DNA of 64,000 nt from an uncultured Neglectibacter sp. (GCA_946554335.1 CAMNSA010000008.1:1-64000); one strand, 5' to 3'; positions 32,825 through 42,000 are shown, counted from the first letter of the stretch. Made by a program: numbers and translations. Notes: a model not told the origin generated them from the sequence alone.

Positions 32825-33685
32825 CTAAAACTTTTGAATATCCCGATGGGTGACGCTGGTGCGCACACCCTTGGCCCCCAGGTAGTCACACATATACTGA
32901 GCCAACGCCACCGAGCGGTGGTGTCCGCCTGTGCAGCCCACGGCGATCACCAGCTGGCTCTTTCCCTCCTTGCTGTAAAGCGGCAGCAGATAGTCTACCA
33001 GGTCCGTAAATCGGGAGACAAAGCCTTTAGTCTCTTCCTTTTCCATCACATAATCACGCACGGCGGCGTCCAGGCCGGTCTGCGGGCGCAGCTCGTCCAC
33101 ATAGAAAGGATTGGGCAGACAGCGCACATCAAACACCAGATCTGATTCCAGAGGCACGCCAAATTTAAATCCGAAGCTGATACAATGCACGGAAAGGGAA
33201 TCCCCCGCGCTGTTCAAAAAAAGCTCGGAGATCCTGGATTTCAGCTGAGCGGGAGAGACGCCGGTGGTGTCGATCACATAGTCCGAACACTCTCTGACAG
33301 GCTTGAGCATTTCCCGTTCCAGCTTCACGGCCTGCTCTAAGGAGCCGTTCAGGTCGTCAGATAAGGGGTGCTTGCGCCTGGTCTCCTTGAACCGCGTTAC
33401 CAGCACCGAGTCTGAGGCGTCCAGAAACAGGATATGATAACTGCGCTTATCCCGCTTCAAGGTCTCCATCGCTGTGAAAAAAGACTTGAACAGCTCGCCG
33501 CCGCGGGTATCTGTGACCACCGCCACTCTTCCCATCAGCCCTTCCGATTTGACGCACAGGTCATAAAACACCGGGATCAGCGCCGGGGGAAGATTGTCCA
33601 CGCAAAAGAAACCGATATCCTCCATCGCGTGCATCGCCCTAGTTTTTCCCGCTCCCGAAAGACCGGTCACCACCACAAATTCCAT
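32825..33685 (-). CDS. rapZ: RNase adapter / nucleotide-binding protein RapZ
   Basis: I chose ATG at 33685 after AGGAAGGG; the frame is open to 33742 without such a site. Walker A is GLSGAGKTRA (~8-17). FCVDNLPP, VTDTRGG and DASDSVLVTRFKETRRKHPL are diagnostic. The C-terminal GCTGGHHRSV string is the RapZ hallmark. In Gram-negatives it controls GlmS; in Firmicutes the role is less clear. Length 286 aa, as usual. Confidence 0.95.
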   Translation of the reverse strand: MEFVVVTGLSGAGKTRAMHAMEDIGFFCVDNLPPALIPVFYDLCVKSEGLMGRVAVVTDTRGGELFKSFFTAMETLKRDKRSYHILFLDASDSVLVTRFKETRRKHPLSDDLNGSLEQAVKLEREMLKPVRECSDYVIDTTGVSPAQLKSRISELFLNSAGDSLSVHCISFGFKFGVPLESDLVFDVRCLPNPFYVDELRPQTGLDAAVRDYVMEKEETKGFVSRFTDLVDYLLPLYSKEGKSQLVIAVGCTGGHHRSVALAQYMCDYLGAKGVRTSVTHRDIQKF

Positions 33686-33746
33686 CTTTTTCCCTTCCTC
33701 TATTCCAGACTTCTGAACATCCCCCAAACGGAAGCGCTTCACCCGG

Positions 33747-34658
33747 CTACCGGATCACACGCACCTCGCACTCCAACTCGATCCCCTTTTCCCGCAGGAC
33801 CGTTTCCCGGATCCGCTCAATGAGTCCCAGCACATCAGAGCAGCTGGCGCCCCCGGTATTCACAATAAAGCCCGCATGCTTGGGACTCACCTGGGCTCCG
33901 CCCAGAGAGGCGCCCTTTAATCCGCACTCCTCAATGAGCGCCGCGGCGAATCCGCCCTGGGGACGCTTGAACACGCTTCCGGCGCTGGGCATATCATAGG
34001 GCTGTTTTTCCTTCCTGCGGCGCATCAGCTCTTCCATTTTAGATGAGATCTCAGCCCCGCTTCCCGGGGTCAGCTGAACCTGTGCGAAGAGGACGATCTC
34101 TCCTGTTCCGGTATAGCGGCTTTTCCGGTAAGAAAAGGAAAGCGCCTCTCCTTCAGCCTCCTCCACCGCGCCCTGCGGCGTCATGTGAAGTACCCGGTAA
34201 ACCACATCCTTCATCTCTCCCCCATAGGCGCCTGCGTTCATATACACCGCTCCGCCTACAGAGCCGGGAATCCCCCAGGCAAATTCCAGGCCGGAAAGGC
34301 CCTGCTCTCTGGCAAGAGCGCAAAGGCGCGCGAGGGGTACGCCCGCGCCAGAGCGCAGGCGGTTCCCAGGAAGGAGCTCCGCCTTCCCAAACTCTCCGGA
34401 AAGCGCCACCGCCGCCCCGCGGAATCCTTCGTCAGCCACCAACAGGTCAGAGCCGTTTCCCAGCAGGAAAAAGGGGATCTCCCCCTCCCGCAGGGCAGAA
34501 AGCAGCCCGGAAAGCTGGCGCTGGTTCCCGGCTGTGTACAGGCGGTCCGCAGGGCCGCCAATCTGAAAGGTGGTATGCTTTTTCATCGGCTCGTCAATCA
34601 GAGTTTGACAGCCCGTCTGGGCCGCCGCCTCATCCGGCAAAGTATAATCCAGCTTCAA
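33747..34658 (-). CDS. murB: UDP-N-acetylenolpyruvoylglucosamine reductase
   Basis: 303 aa with a TTG start behind GGGAGG. FAD-binding strings TTFQIGGPADRL and LLGNGSDLLV are present. The catalytic set includes IPGSVGGAVYMNAGAYGGE with the active Tyr, SAGSVFKRPQG with the proton-donor Ser, and a C-terminal Glu region (ECEVRVIR). Peptidoglycan precursor synthesis, cytosolic. It lies 61 bp before rapZ. Confidence 0.95.
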   Translation of the reverse strand: MKLDYTLPDEAAAQTGCQTLIDEPMKKHTTFQIGGPADRLYTAGNQRQLSGLLSALREGEIPFFLLGNGSDLLVADEGFRGAAVALSGEFGKAELLPGNRLRSGAGVPLARLCALAREQGLSGLEFAWGIPGSVGGAVYMNAGAYGGEMKDVVYRVLHMTPQGAVEEAEGEALSFSYRKSRYTGTGEIVLFAQVQLTPGSGAEISSKMEELMRRRKEKQPYDMPSAGSVFKRPQGGFAAALIEECGLKGASLGGAQVSPKHAGFIVNTGGASCSDVLGLIERIRETVLREKGIELECEVRVIR

Positions 34659-34688
34659 AAAGGAGCCCTCCCGCTATTGTTCGTCTGT

Positions 34689-35435
34689 TTAGTTCGGTCT
34701 GTTTTCAAATATATTCGTATAGCGCTCCAGATAATCCCGCAGCCGCTTTTCCGAGGCGTTGAGGATCAATTCCTCCGGAAAGCCGATCTCCTCCAGCATC
34801 TTCAGCGCATAGGGAAACACCCCTACCTGCGTCTCAAAATGGGCGTCGGAATCCACCACGATGGGTACGCCGTACTTTTTGCAGGCCAGTGCAATCTTTT
34901 TACAGTTTTCCACATTCTTCTTTCGCACCTCGAAGGTGTGGTTATTGATCTCCACCAGCTTGTGGTTAGCCCCGAATTCCGGAATGACCTTATCGTAATC
35001 ATAGGTAAAATCAGGATCTCCGCTGTGGGCGATGATGTTCACCTTGGGGTTCTTCGCCACCTGAAGCCAGAGGTGGGTGCATTTCTCCACATCGGGATCC
35101 TTCAGGCCCTCCAGCCCCAGGTTGTGGATGGAAGCCACGATCCAGTCCAGCTTGGAAAGCTCGTCCTCGTCCAGATCGATCTCTCCGTCAAAATTCAAAA
35201 TATTTCCTTCCGCGCCCACGATGAGCATAATGCCCCGGTAGTAGAGGGGCAGCTCTCTGAGGCTGGTAAAGTACCAGGTGCGGGGAGAGCCGGGCATAGT
35301 CTTCGCGTGGTCCGTGATGGCGAGAGCCGAAAGTCCCTTTTCCGCCGCCGCACAAGCCATCTCCGTAATGGTGCTGTGCGCGTGAGTGGAAGAGATCGTG
35401 TGTGTGTGCAGGTCTGCAATAATAGGATACCCCAT
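34689..35435 (-). CDS. PHP-domain phosphatase (YcdX-like)
   Basis: 248 aa with metal-binding strings DLHTHTISSTHAHST, ITDHAKTMPG, GAEGNI, ASIHN, IIAHSGDPDF and DSDAHFE. The pattern fits the YcdX family of PHP phosphatases using three metals. The substrate is unknown. AAGGAAA precedes the ATG. It lies between hprK and murB. Confidence 0.9.
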   Translation of the reverse strand: MGYPIIADLHTHTISSTHAHSTITEMACAAAEKGLSALAITDHAKTMPGSPRTWYFTSLRELPLYYRGIMLIVGAEGNILNFDGEIDLDEDELSKLDWIVASIHNLGLEGLKDPDVEKCTHLWLQVAKNPKVNIIAHSGDPDFTYDYDKVIPEFGANHKLVEINNHTFEVRKKNVENCKKIALACKKYGVPIVVDSDAHFETQVGVFPYALKMLEEIGFPEELILNASEKRLRDYLERYTNIFENRPN

Positions 35436-35467
35436 AAAGCCGTTTCCTTTCTAATATTTCATTTCCG

Positions 35468-36433
35468 TCAAATATCCAGGTCACGCTTGACATCCCCGCC
35501 CTGCAGGTCCGCAATGTCCATGCCCAGACTGGAAAGCAGTTCCTGGGCGGCGTTATAGCCCATTTTCTTCTGACGGTTATTCATAGCCGCCACCTCGATA
35601 ATGACCGCCAGGTTTCTGCCCGGCTTTACCGGGATGGTCATCACCGGGATCCGGATCCCCAGGATCTCCGTAAACTCGCTGTCGATCCCCATTCGGTCAT
35701 AGACCTTGGTGGCGTCCCAAATTTCCATGTTGATGCACATATCGATCTTCTCGGAAAGCTTGACTGCGCCCATACCGAAAATGCGTCTGGCGTTGATGAT
35801 ACCGATGCCCCGAAGCTCAATAAAGTGCCGGATATTTTCCGGGGCCTGCCCCACCAGCGATTTGCTGGACACCCGGCGGATCTCCACCGCGTCGTCCGCG
35901 ATCAGCCGGTGTCCCCGCTTGATCAGCTCAATAGCCGTCTCGCTTTTGCCCACTCCGCTGTCGCCCACCAGTAAAATACCTTCGCCGTAAACCTCCACCA
36001 ACACGCCGTGGCGGGTGATCCGGGGCGCCAGCTCCACATTGAGGAAGGCTACCAGGCTGGCCACCAGGTTGGAGGTGGAATCCTTGGATGAGAGCAGGGG
36101 GATCCCGTGCTTCTTGGCTGTCTCCAGCATCATCTCGCCCGGGTCGATATTTCTGGCTACAATGACTGTGGGCGGATGCAAAGCAAAAAACTGATCGATG
36201 GCCGCGGCCATTTTTTCGGGGCCGAAGCTTTTGAGCATCTCGATCTCTGAGCGGCCCAGAATGGTAATGCGGTTCGGGTCAAAATAGTCGCTGTAGCCGT
36301 TGAGCTCCACGCCGGGCCTGTTTACATCCCGGGACTTGATCATGATTTCCTCCGGCCTTCCAGGCAGATAAAGCTCCGCGAGGCCCAGCTCTTCCATCAC
36401 CTTTGAAAGGGAGATATAATATTCTTCCGCCAT
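35468..36433 (-). CDS. hprK: HPr kinase/phosphorylase
   Basis: 321 aa. The N-terminal domain is followed by Walker A GDSGVGKSETA (~153-163), the capping-helix region with AVEIRRVS and RGIGIINARRIFG. The C-terminal signature MTIPVKPGRNLAVIIEVAA completes it. It phosphorylates HPr on Ser46 for carbon catabolite control. AAAGGATG precedes the ATG. It is the first gene of the minus-strand cluster. Confidence 0.97.
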   Translation of the reverse strand: MAEEYYISLSKVMEELGLAELYLPGRPEEIMIKSRDVNRPGVELNGYSDYFDPNRITILGRSEIEMLKSFGPEKMAAAIDQFFALHPPTVIVARNIDPGEMMLETAKKHGIPLLSSKDSTSNLVASLVAFLNVELAPRITRHGVLVEVYGEGILLVGDSGVGKSETAIELIKRGHRLIADDAVEIRRVSSKSLVGQAPENIRHFIELRGIGIINARRIFGMGAVKLSEKIDMCINMEIWDATKVYDRMGIDSEFTEILGIRIPVMTIPVKPGRNLAVIIEVAAMNNRQKKMGYNAAQELLSSLGMDIADLQGGDVKRDLDI

Positions 36434-36602
36434 ATTCTCATCATCCTTTTCCGCTGAATTGACGCCGGAGCGCGCCCTGTGCGTCCCACGGCTTTTGCCG
36501 AAGAAACTGTTTCTTCCATTATTATAGACGAAATGGAAAGAAAAAGAAAGCGCTGATCTTTCTCATTTGAAAAAATAGCTTAAACTTTTTTGGCTTTTCC
36601 TC

Positions 36603-36631
36603 TTGATTTTTCTATTATTCCATATTATACT
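36603..36631 (+). promoter_or_regulatory. Sigma-70 promoter of initiator tRNA
   Basis: TTGATT (36603-36608), a 17-bp spacer and TATACT (36626-36631). The same hexamer pair and spacing recur in front of the GH172 gene. Confidence 0.82.
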
Positions 36632-36673
36632 TATGGTACAGTAAATTCCGATTCAGGGAATAACGCTAAATAT

Positions 36674-36750
<77 letters not shown>

Positions 36751-36790
36751 AAGAAACCGGTTTGACCTTTTGGTCGAACCGGTTTCTTCT
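36751..36790 (+). terminator. Terminator of initiator tRNA
   Basis: A long stem with arms AAGAAACCGGTT and AACCGGTTTCTT and an inner GACC/GGTC extension, one base after the CCA. The following T run is broken by C and G. Confidence 0.8.
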
Positions 36791-37285
36791 GTTCTGGGAA
36801 CTGATCTTGGGCCTATGGTCTTCCATTGTTTGAGCCTGCCCGGGCTCATTACCCGAAGGGCGCTGGTCGCCAGTGGCGACCGTTCAGCGCTGACCGAACC
36901 GGCAGGTGAGAAAGTGCGTCCCGGTGGGACGCGTCCAGGCTCGACCGAGGCGGCAGCCGAGACCATAGGTTCAAATCCGTCTCGCCTTTCTCGCCTCCCG
37001 GCTCGGGCGGGTCAAAACGATTGCCACCGGCAATCTTCCCCGGCTCGGGCGGTCCGCTTATGCGTGCCACTGGCACGCATAAGCCCCCCCACCGCAACCA
37101 AAATTTCCCGGAAACACTAGTGTTTCCGGGGTTTCTCTTTTGTGTTTCCCAAAATTGACCCATTTCATAACCCATACCAGAACCCATTCGGATGTTTTGG
37201 GGTCCTGCGACAGCAGAAGCACAAAACTCCGGGAGAAACCGCTAGCGGTTTCTCCTACCCATCACGATTAGCTACGAGTTTCCGT
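36791..37285. repeat. Hairpin mosaic C carrying a broken copy of initiator tRNA
   Basis: No gene is supported. Three pieces of an initiator-tRNA copy appear in order. The anticodon arm is at ~36838-36859 (GGGCTCATTACCCGAAGG), the T-arm at ~36961-36977 (CATAGGTTCAAATCC) and the 3' end at ~37087-37099 (CCACCGCAACCA). Between them lie hairpins GGTCGCC-AGT-GGCGACC, GCGTCCC-GGT-GGGACGC, GATTGCC-ACC-GGCAATC and GCGTGCC-ACT-GGCACGC. The spacer GGCTCGGGCGG occurs twice. A terminator-like stem (GGAAACACTAGTGTTTCC) follows the fragment, and another palindrome (GAAACCGCTAGCGGTTTC) lies near 37233-37252. Confidence 0.7.
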
Positions 37286-37292
37286 TTTCTTC

Positions 37293-37321
37293 TTGATTAC
37301 CAAAAAGGTGTATGTTATACT
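37293..37321 (+). promoter_or_regulatory. Sigma-70 promoter of the GH172-type gene
   Basis: TTGATT (37293-37298), a 17-bp spacer and TATACT (37316-37321), the same elements as the initiator tRNA promoter. Predicted start ~37328, ~32 bases before the ATG. Confidence 0.78.
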
Positions 37322-37359
37322 TCTTAAAATGTTTCATGTTTCTGAGAGGGATGAATACA

Positions 37360-38385
37360 ATGTCAGTATTTGAAATGAAAAACCGCAGAACCTTCGGCTT
37401 CTCCGCGGAGAACCCCACCGGCTCCAAGAACGGGGGCACCCGCGGCAGGGACTGCGAAAAGCTGAGGCCGTGCATCGACATCCAGCCGGGGGAGGCCGTC
37501 ACGCTGTGCGACGCCAACGGCCCCGGGATGATAACCCACATCTGGTTCACCGGCTATATCGGTCACTCGTTTATCCTGCGGATATATTGGGACGATATGG
37601 ATAAGCCGTCGGTGGAGGCGCCCATCTCTGCGTTCTTCGGCTGTGCCTATGACGAGAATTTTGCCGACCGGGACGGAAATTACCCGGTGCTGAACTCGGC
37701 GAAGGTGCTGGTGGCACCCGGCAGAGGGTATAACTGCTACTGGGAGATGCCGTTTAAGAAGCGGTGCCGGATCACGATAGAAAACCGGGGCGTCGAGAAG
37801 CAGACGCTTTACTACATGATATCCGGCTGGTACGGCGAGATATCCGATGAAAGCGGCTATTTTCACGCCGCCTACCGCCAGGAGCACCCTGTGCAAAAGA
37901 GAAGAAGTTATACCGTTATTGACGGAATTCGGGGAAAGGGATGCTTTGTGGGCATGAGCCTTGCCGCCGGTATGAACGGCAATAACACCTGCTGGGTCGA
38001 GGGCGAGGCAAAGATGTACATTGACGGGGACCAGTATCCCAGTTTGAACTACACCGGCACAGAGGACTACTTCTGCGGCGCGTATGCCTTCGGGAACGAT
38101 GTCTACCAGCACAGGTACCAGACCTTCTCGGGACTCTACACGGGTATGTACGCCATTTTGGGGAGCAACGACGGCCTGTATGAACAGCAGCAGAGGTTTC
38201 TCCTGTACCGCTGGCATGTAAAGGACCCGGTATATTTTGAGCGGGACTTTAGGATGACCATAGACAACCTGGGCTGGACAGGCCCCCGGTACGACGACTA
38301 TACCTCCGTGGCCTACTGGTATCTGAAAAGGCCCGCCGCTGTGCCGGTAGAGTTGCCTGAAGACAGCGAAATGGTGATGAAGTAG
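37360..38385 (+). CDS. DUF2961 / GH172-family protein
   Basis: I chose ATG at 37360, 9 bases after GAGAGGG. The 341-aa protein is the beta-sandwich family DUF2961, which includes GH172 enzymes acting on difructose anhydrides and related furanosides. Visible family strings are NGPGMITHIWFTG (~48-60), PISAFFG, LNYTGTEDYFCGAY and QQQRFLLYRWHVKDPVYF. Catalysis in GH172 uses Glu residues; the GTEDYF Glu is a candidate. Substrate is not predictable. It is monocistronic and downstream of mosaic C. Confidence 0.85.
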   Translation: MSVFEMKNRRTFGFSAENPTGSKNGGTRGRDCEKLRPCIDIQPGEAVTLCDANGPGMITHIWFTGYIGHSFILRIYWDDMDKPSVEAPISAFFGCAYDENFADRDGNYPVLNSAKVLVAPGRGYNCYWEMPFKKRCRITIENRGVEKQTLYYMISGWYGEISDESGYFHAAYRQEHPVQKRRSYTVIDGIRGKGCFVGMSLAAGMNGNNTCWVEGEAKMYIDGDQYPSLNYTGTEDYFCGAYAFGNDVYQHRYQTFSGLYTGMYAILGSNDGLYEQQQRFLLYRWHVKDPVYFERDFRMTIDNLGWTGPRYDDYTSVAYWYLKRPAAVPVELPEDSEMVMK

Positions 38386-38530
38386 GATTAAGAGGCGAGC
38401 ATCCGCTCCACTGGGACGAGACGCAAGGCCGAGATTGGGGCCACACCGACATCAGTACCACGACGAACATATAACCGGCGAGGAGCCTTGATATATCAGG
38501 GCTTTAAGAGAACTTAACAGATAAATAGGA
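38386..38530. other. Non-coding stretch after the GH172-type gene
   Basis: I see no gene or clear terminator. The stretch leads into a decayed ATPase fragment at 38531. Confidence 0.4.
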
Positions 38531-38668
38531 GTCAAAAAGTGCTTCCAGTCCATCCCCAAGCAGCTCAGTAAGGAAAACAAGAAGTTCCAGTACTCAGTCG
38601 TCAAGAAGGGCTCCACCGCTTCCAGGTATGCCGGTAGTTTGCAGTGGATCGAGGATGCGGCGATCTGA
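38531..38668 (+). pseudogene. Remnant of a DUF4143-type ATP-binding protein
   Basis: Frame ending TGA at 38668 encodes CFQSIPKQLSKENKKFQYS followed by RYAGSLQWIEDAAI. This matches the linker between ATPase and DUF4143 parts of a widespread AAA_14 protein. Both flanks are missing, so it is a short relic. The bases up to 39021 hold no other gene I can support. Confidence 0.65.
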
Positions 38669-38968
38669 CAGGCCCCATCTCCTGGCAGCCTGCTTTGCGG
38701 TTATATACATGTCCATCTCTCCTGTCCGAGGATATTGCGTTCCATAGCGCTGGCGTGCGAAGCATGTGGGGACGCCGATCCTATAAGCTTGTGCGACAAG
38801 CTACGCTGCGCACATCATACCACTTTTCGGAACAATGTCAACGCCACCGGAATAATGCTTTGCGGTTTATAGGAGCAATGCAGCTATAAAGCTGAAAGAC
38901 CGGTGTGATTTTTTGATGTCATGCCAAAAAAGGTTGAAGAACCCAAACGGAAATGCAAATGGATACAA

Positions 38969-38997
38969 TTGTAAGATCTGCAATTTTATGCTATAGT
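38969..38997 (+). promoter_or_regulatory. Sigma-70 promoter of the YcxB-like gene
   Basis: TTGTAA (38969-38974), a 17-bp spacer and TATAGT (38992-38997), about 25 bases before the ATG. Confidence 0.7.
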
Positions 38998-39021
38998 AGC
39001 ATTCAAAAGGGTGGCGCAAAT

Positions 39022-39531
39022 ATGGAAATCACAGCCAGCGGAACAATAACTAAAAAAACGATGAGGGCTCTTCACAGAAGTGGGCGCCGAAAAAAGCAAG
39101 CCGCAATCTATATTTTGCTTTTTTGCATTTTGCTTGGTGTAGGTATATTGGAAGGCGTTCTTTGGGGATTTACGAACTTAGTCTTCATTATGATCGCCTG
39201 CTGTCTGATCGGCATCGCTTTTCAGCTTTATCTATACCTGGTGGTTCCTGCCATACGAATGAACGCACGGAAAAAATTGATCGGCGTCACAAACCATTTT
39301 GAGTTTCATGAAAATGATTTTTCGGTAAGTGCTGCGGAAGCGGAGTTTACGGAAAATTCTACCATAAAGTACAGCTTCATAAAAAAGGTCGTTGAAACAA
39401 AAGAATATCTTTTCTTATACCTGCAAACCAACGGCGTTTATGTGCTGGAAAAGCAAACGATATGCGGCAACACCGATGACGCGCTTCAAAAAAGACTTAT
39501 GGACAGTGTTCCAAAGTATACAAAGATGTGA
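39022..39531 (+). CDS. YcxB-like membrane protein
   Basis: I chose ATG at 39022 behind AAAGGGTGG; the frame is open from 38953. The 169-aa protein has two transmembrane helices (~30-75) flanked by basic residues. A soluble C-terminal YcxB-type domain follows (FEFHENDFSV ... YSFIKKVVETKEYLFLYLQTNG). Function of the family is unknown. A bidirectional terminator follows. Confidence 0.8.
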   Translation: MEITASGTITKKTMRALHRSGRRKKQAAIYILLFCILLGVGILEGVLWGFTNLVFIMIACCLIGIAFQLYLYLVVPAIRMNARKKLIGVTNHFEFHENDFSVSAAEAEFTENSTIKYSFIKKVVETKEYLFLYLQTNGVYVLEKQTICGNTDDALQKRLMDSVPKYTKM

Positions 39532-39545
39532 TCATTAAAACTCAG

Positions 39546-39582
39546 AGTGCCCTGTATGACTTTCGTCATACAGGGCACTTTT
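39546..39582. terminator. Bidirectional terminator between convergent genes
   Basis: 15-bp perfect stem (AGTGCCCTGTATGAC and complement) with a TTTC loop, T run on the plus strand and A's on the other side. It serves the YcxB-like gene and the fucosidase gene. Confidence 0.88.
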
Positions 39583-39603
39583 ACATTTCTCTCTATTCAA
39601 ATC

Positions 39604-40959
39604 CTATTTCAGACCATCCGCCAGGCCGTACACATCGTTTTCCTTTCCGGCTACGCCGGCCCATTGGATGGGCTTTTCAAACTCCAGACACAGGATGGTG
39701 TCATAGGGATCCCGGTCTTCTATGGGCACCCGCACATGGATCTCTGTATCCTGCTGGGTCACGCTGAAATTTTGGGTGTTAAGGCCGCTCGCGCAAACCA
39801 GCTTCCCGGGGGCGGGAAAGACGATCTCGTTCTCCTCCCACTCGGTGATATGCAGATAGACCCGGTTTTCCCGATAGGTGGAGCCGCCCCATTTGCCCGG
39901 CAGGACCGGGCCGCCCCGGGTGTGATAAATGCTCTCTTCGTATTTCCCTAACCAGGCCCCCAGCTCTTTTAAGCGGGTGACCTGAGTCTCTTCCATTTTT
40001 CCCGTGCCCGTGGGGCCGATATTCAGAAGATAATTCCCGTCGCGCACCACAATATCCGTGAGGTTTTTGATCAGCTGACGCAGGGAAAGCACCGGGCGGC
40101 CGGGAATATATCCCCAGGAATCCGCGATGCAGTCATTGGAATCCCAGGGCTTATCCGTGCGCATCCCGTCGATCCGCCGCTCGCGCACATGGAAGTCGCC
40201 TTCCCAGCCTCCGCGATTGTTGATCATAATGCCCGGCTGCCATTTGCGGATCTGGTTCATCAGCCTCTCAGACTCCCAGAAATAGTTGACCCGCATATAC
40301 TTTCCCGTCTCCCAGTTGAGCGGGCGGCGCCAGCCGTTGTCCCCGCCGAAATCGATCCCGCCATGGGCGAGCCACTCTCCGTCAAACCAGAGCAGATCGA
40401 TCTTGCCATAGCCGGTCATCAGCTCCTCCAGCTGCGCCCAGCACTGCTTTTTCATCTCCTGGGCGCTTTCCCAGTAAAGCTCCGGCATAAAATAGCCGGG
40501 GAACCGCCAATCCATGGGAGAGTAATAGAACCCCACCTTCAGTCCTTCCGCCCTGCAGGCGTCAACATACTCCCGCACCAGGTCCCTGTGAGCGGCGGAA
40601 TTTACCGCGTTGAAGGCACTTATCTTACTGTCGAACAGACAGAACCCGTCGTGGTGGCGGGTGGTCAGCACCATATACTTCATCCCGGCGGCCTTCGCCG
40701 TTTTTGCCCAGGCCTTCGGGTCATACTCGGGAACGGAAAAATCTTCTGTTAAAGCGGCGTATTCCCTGGTGTTCAGGCGCTCGTTGAACATGACCCACTC
40801 GCCCTTGCCCAGCAGAGAATAGAGGCCCCAATGGATAAACATGCCGAATTTGGCGTCCCGGAACCACTGCATATCCCTTTCTTCCAGAGGAGTTACCTTC
40901 TCCGGAACATAATTTTTCTGAGCTTCTTCCATGGATTTCATTTCTTCTGCGGTTTTCAT
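39604..40959 (-). CDS. Alpha-L-fucosidase (GH29)
   Basis: I chose ATG at 40959; the codon before it is TTG. The 451-aa protein shows GH29 strings: KFGMFIHWGLYS (~37-48), TTRHHDGFCLFDS, GFYYSPMDWRFPGY, and DLLWFDGEW with the nucleophile Asp near 192. MRTDKPWDSND follows. There is no signal peptide, so it acts in the cytosol on imported fucosyl oligosaccharides. The minus-strand promoter TTGCGC-17-TACACT is at 41050-41022. Confidence 0.93.
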   Translation of the reverse strand: MKTAEEMKSMEEAQKNYVPEKVTPLEERDMQWFRDAKFGMFIHWGLYSLLGKGEWVMFNERLNTREYAALTEDFSVPEYDPKAWAKTAKAAGMKYMVLTTRHHDGFCLFDSKISAFNAVNSAAHRDLVREYVDACRAEGLKVGFYYSPMDWRFPGYFMPELYWESAQEMKKQCWAQLEELMTGYGKIDLLWFDGEWLAHGGIDFGGDNGWRRPLNWETGKYMRVNYFWESERLMNQIRKWQPGIMINNRGGWEGDFHVRERRIDGMRTDKPWDSNDCIADSWGYIPGRPVLSLRQLIKNLTDIVVRDGNYLLNIGPTGTGKMEETQVTRLKELGAWLGKYEESIYHTRGGPVLPGKWGGSTYRENRVYLHITEWEENEIVFPAPGKLVCASGLNTQNFSVTQQDTEIHVRVPIEDRDPYDTILCLEFEKPIQWAGVAGKENDVYGLADGLK

Positions 40960-41021
40960 CAAAGCTCTCCCCTCTCTTTGCCGCGCTGATATTTCACAAG
41001 CCTTTTGGCCTTCTACCGCTC

Positions 41022-41050
41022 AGTGTAGCATATCTTCTCCCCCCGCGCAA
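41022..41050 (-). promoter_or_regulatory. Promoter of the fucosidase gene
   Basis: On the minus strand TTGCGC (41050-41045), a 17-bp spacer and TACACT (41027-41022). The remaining bases to 41359 contain no gene I can support and serve as the divergent control region. Confidence 0.6.
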
Positions 41051-41359
41051 TGAGCATTTGGAAGCAGGGCACGGAATATTTGAAGCGGCCGCAGATTTCC
41101 GCGAAAGACAAGCTCCAGAGCACGCCGTAAACTGAACTATAAAAAAGAAATGGACAAAATACCCCTTGATATCGGATAATAACTGCGGGGGAGAGTATTT
41201 TTACGGGACAGAAAAAGAGGGACAGCCAAAGCCTGCTCAAAACCGTCAGGGAATCCTCCTGTGACAAAACTGTCCGGCCCGTTTTCAGCGTTTTCTCGTT
41301 TTGTGTCGTGTTTCTTCTGTGAGAAATCAGCTACCATATTGCGGAAAGGAGGAGCCAAT

Positions 41360-41938
41360 GTGGATCAAAAGAAAATCGGAGCATTTCTAAAGGAGCTTCG
41401 AAGGGAAAAAGGACTGACCCAGGAGCAATTCGCAGAGAAATTGAATGTTTCAGGCAGAACCGTGTCCAGATGGGAAACCGGAAGCAATATGCCGGATATC
41501 AGTCTGCTGCTTCTGATCGCCGATTTCTTTGGCGTCAGTATTCCCGAGATCATAGGCGGAGAAAGGAAATGTGACACAATGGAGAAAGAGACAAAAGAAG
41601 TAGTGGAAAAGCTGTCAGATTACGCGGAGGCCGAAAAAGCGCTGCTGCTGAAAAGAGCAAGGGTCATCAGCATTATCGGCCTGATCTCTTTGCTGGTTGG
41701 CCTTACGATGGAAATGCTTTCCCCGGATTCCGAAAACCCGATCTATGAAGTCATAAAAGGATCGTGTTTAGGGATGTCAGTGGGCGCGCTGATCACAATG
41801 GTCCTTTACACCACCGGAATACTTGCAAAAATCAAGGAAAAAAGATCGAAACAAATGCAAAGGGTCGCTGTGGCCGTCGCTTTGATTTGGGGAGTCATTC
41901 TGATTGTCGCGCTCCTGATTTCCTTCCTGCGTCATTGA
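41360..41938 (+). CDS. XRE-family regulator with membrane tail
   Basis: I chose GTG at 41360 just after GGAGG. An overlapping ATG one base pair upstream (41358) is out of frame. Residues ~5-60 are an XRE helix-turn-helix (GLTQEQFAEKLNVSGRTVSRWETG). Three hydrophobic helices follow at ~102-120, ~137-155 and ~170-190. The membrane tail suggests a regulator tethered to or sensing the envelope. It is 192 aa. The target is unknown. Confidence 0.85.
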   Translation: MDQKKIGAFLKELRREKGLTQEQFAEKLNVSGRTVSRWETGSNMPDISLLLLIADFFGVSIPEIIGGERKCDTMEKETKEVVEKLSDYAEAEKALLLKRARVISIIGLISLLVGLTMEMLSPDSENPIYEVIKGSCLGMSVGALITMVLYTTGILAKIKEKRSKQMQRVAVAVALIWGVILIVALLISFLRH

Positions 41939-41965
41939 CAAAGACGCAGGCTTAAATGGGGACAA

Positions 41966-42000
41966 AAAAAGTCCGCCGGTCAAACCGGCGGACTTTTTGT
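41966..42000. terminator. Bidirectional terminator
   Basis: 15-bp perfect stem (AAAAAGTCCGCCGGT and complement) around CAA with T/A runs on both sides; shared by convergent genes at 41360 and 42026. Confidence 0.9.

Noticed and set aside
34185-35558. 457-codon plus-strand frame
   Set aside because: Antisense to murB, the PHP phosphatase and hprK; no supporting motifs.
38644-38889. 81-codon plus-strand frame after the ATPase relic
   Set aside because: No ribosome site or recognisable motif; lies in decayed intergenic DNA.
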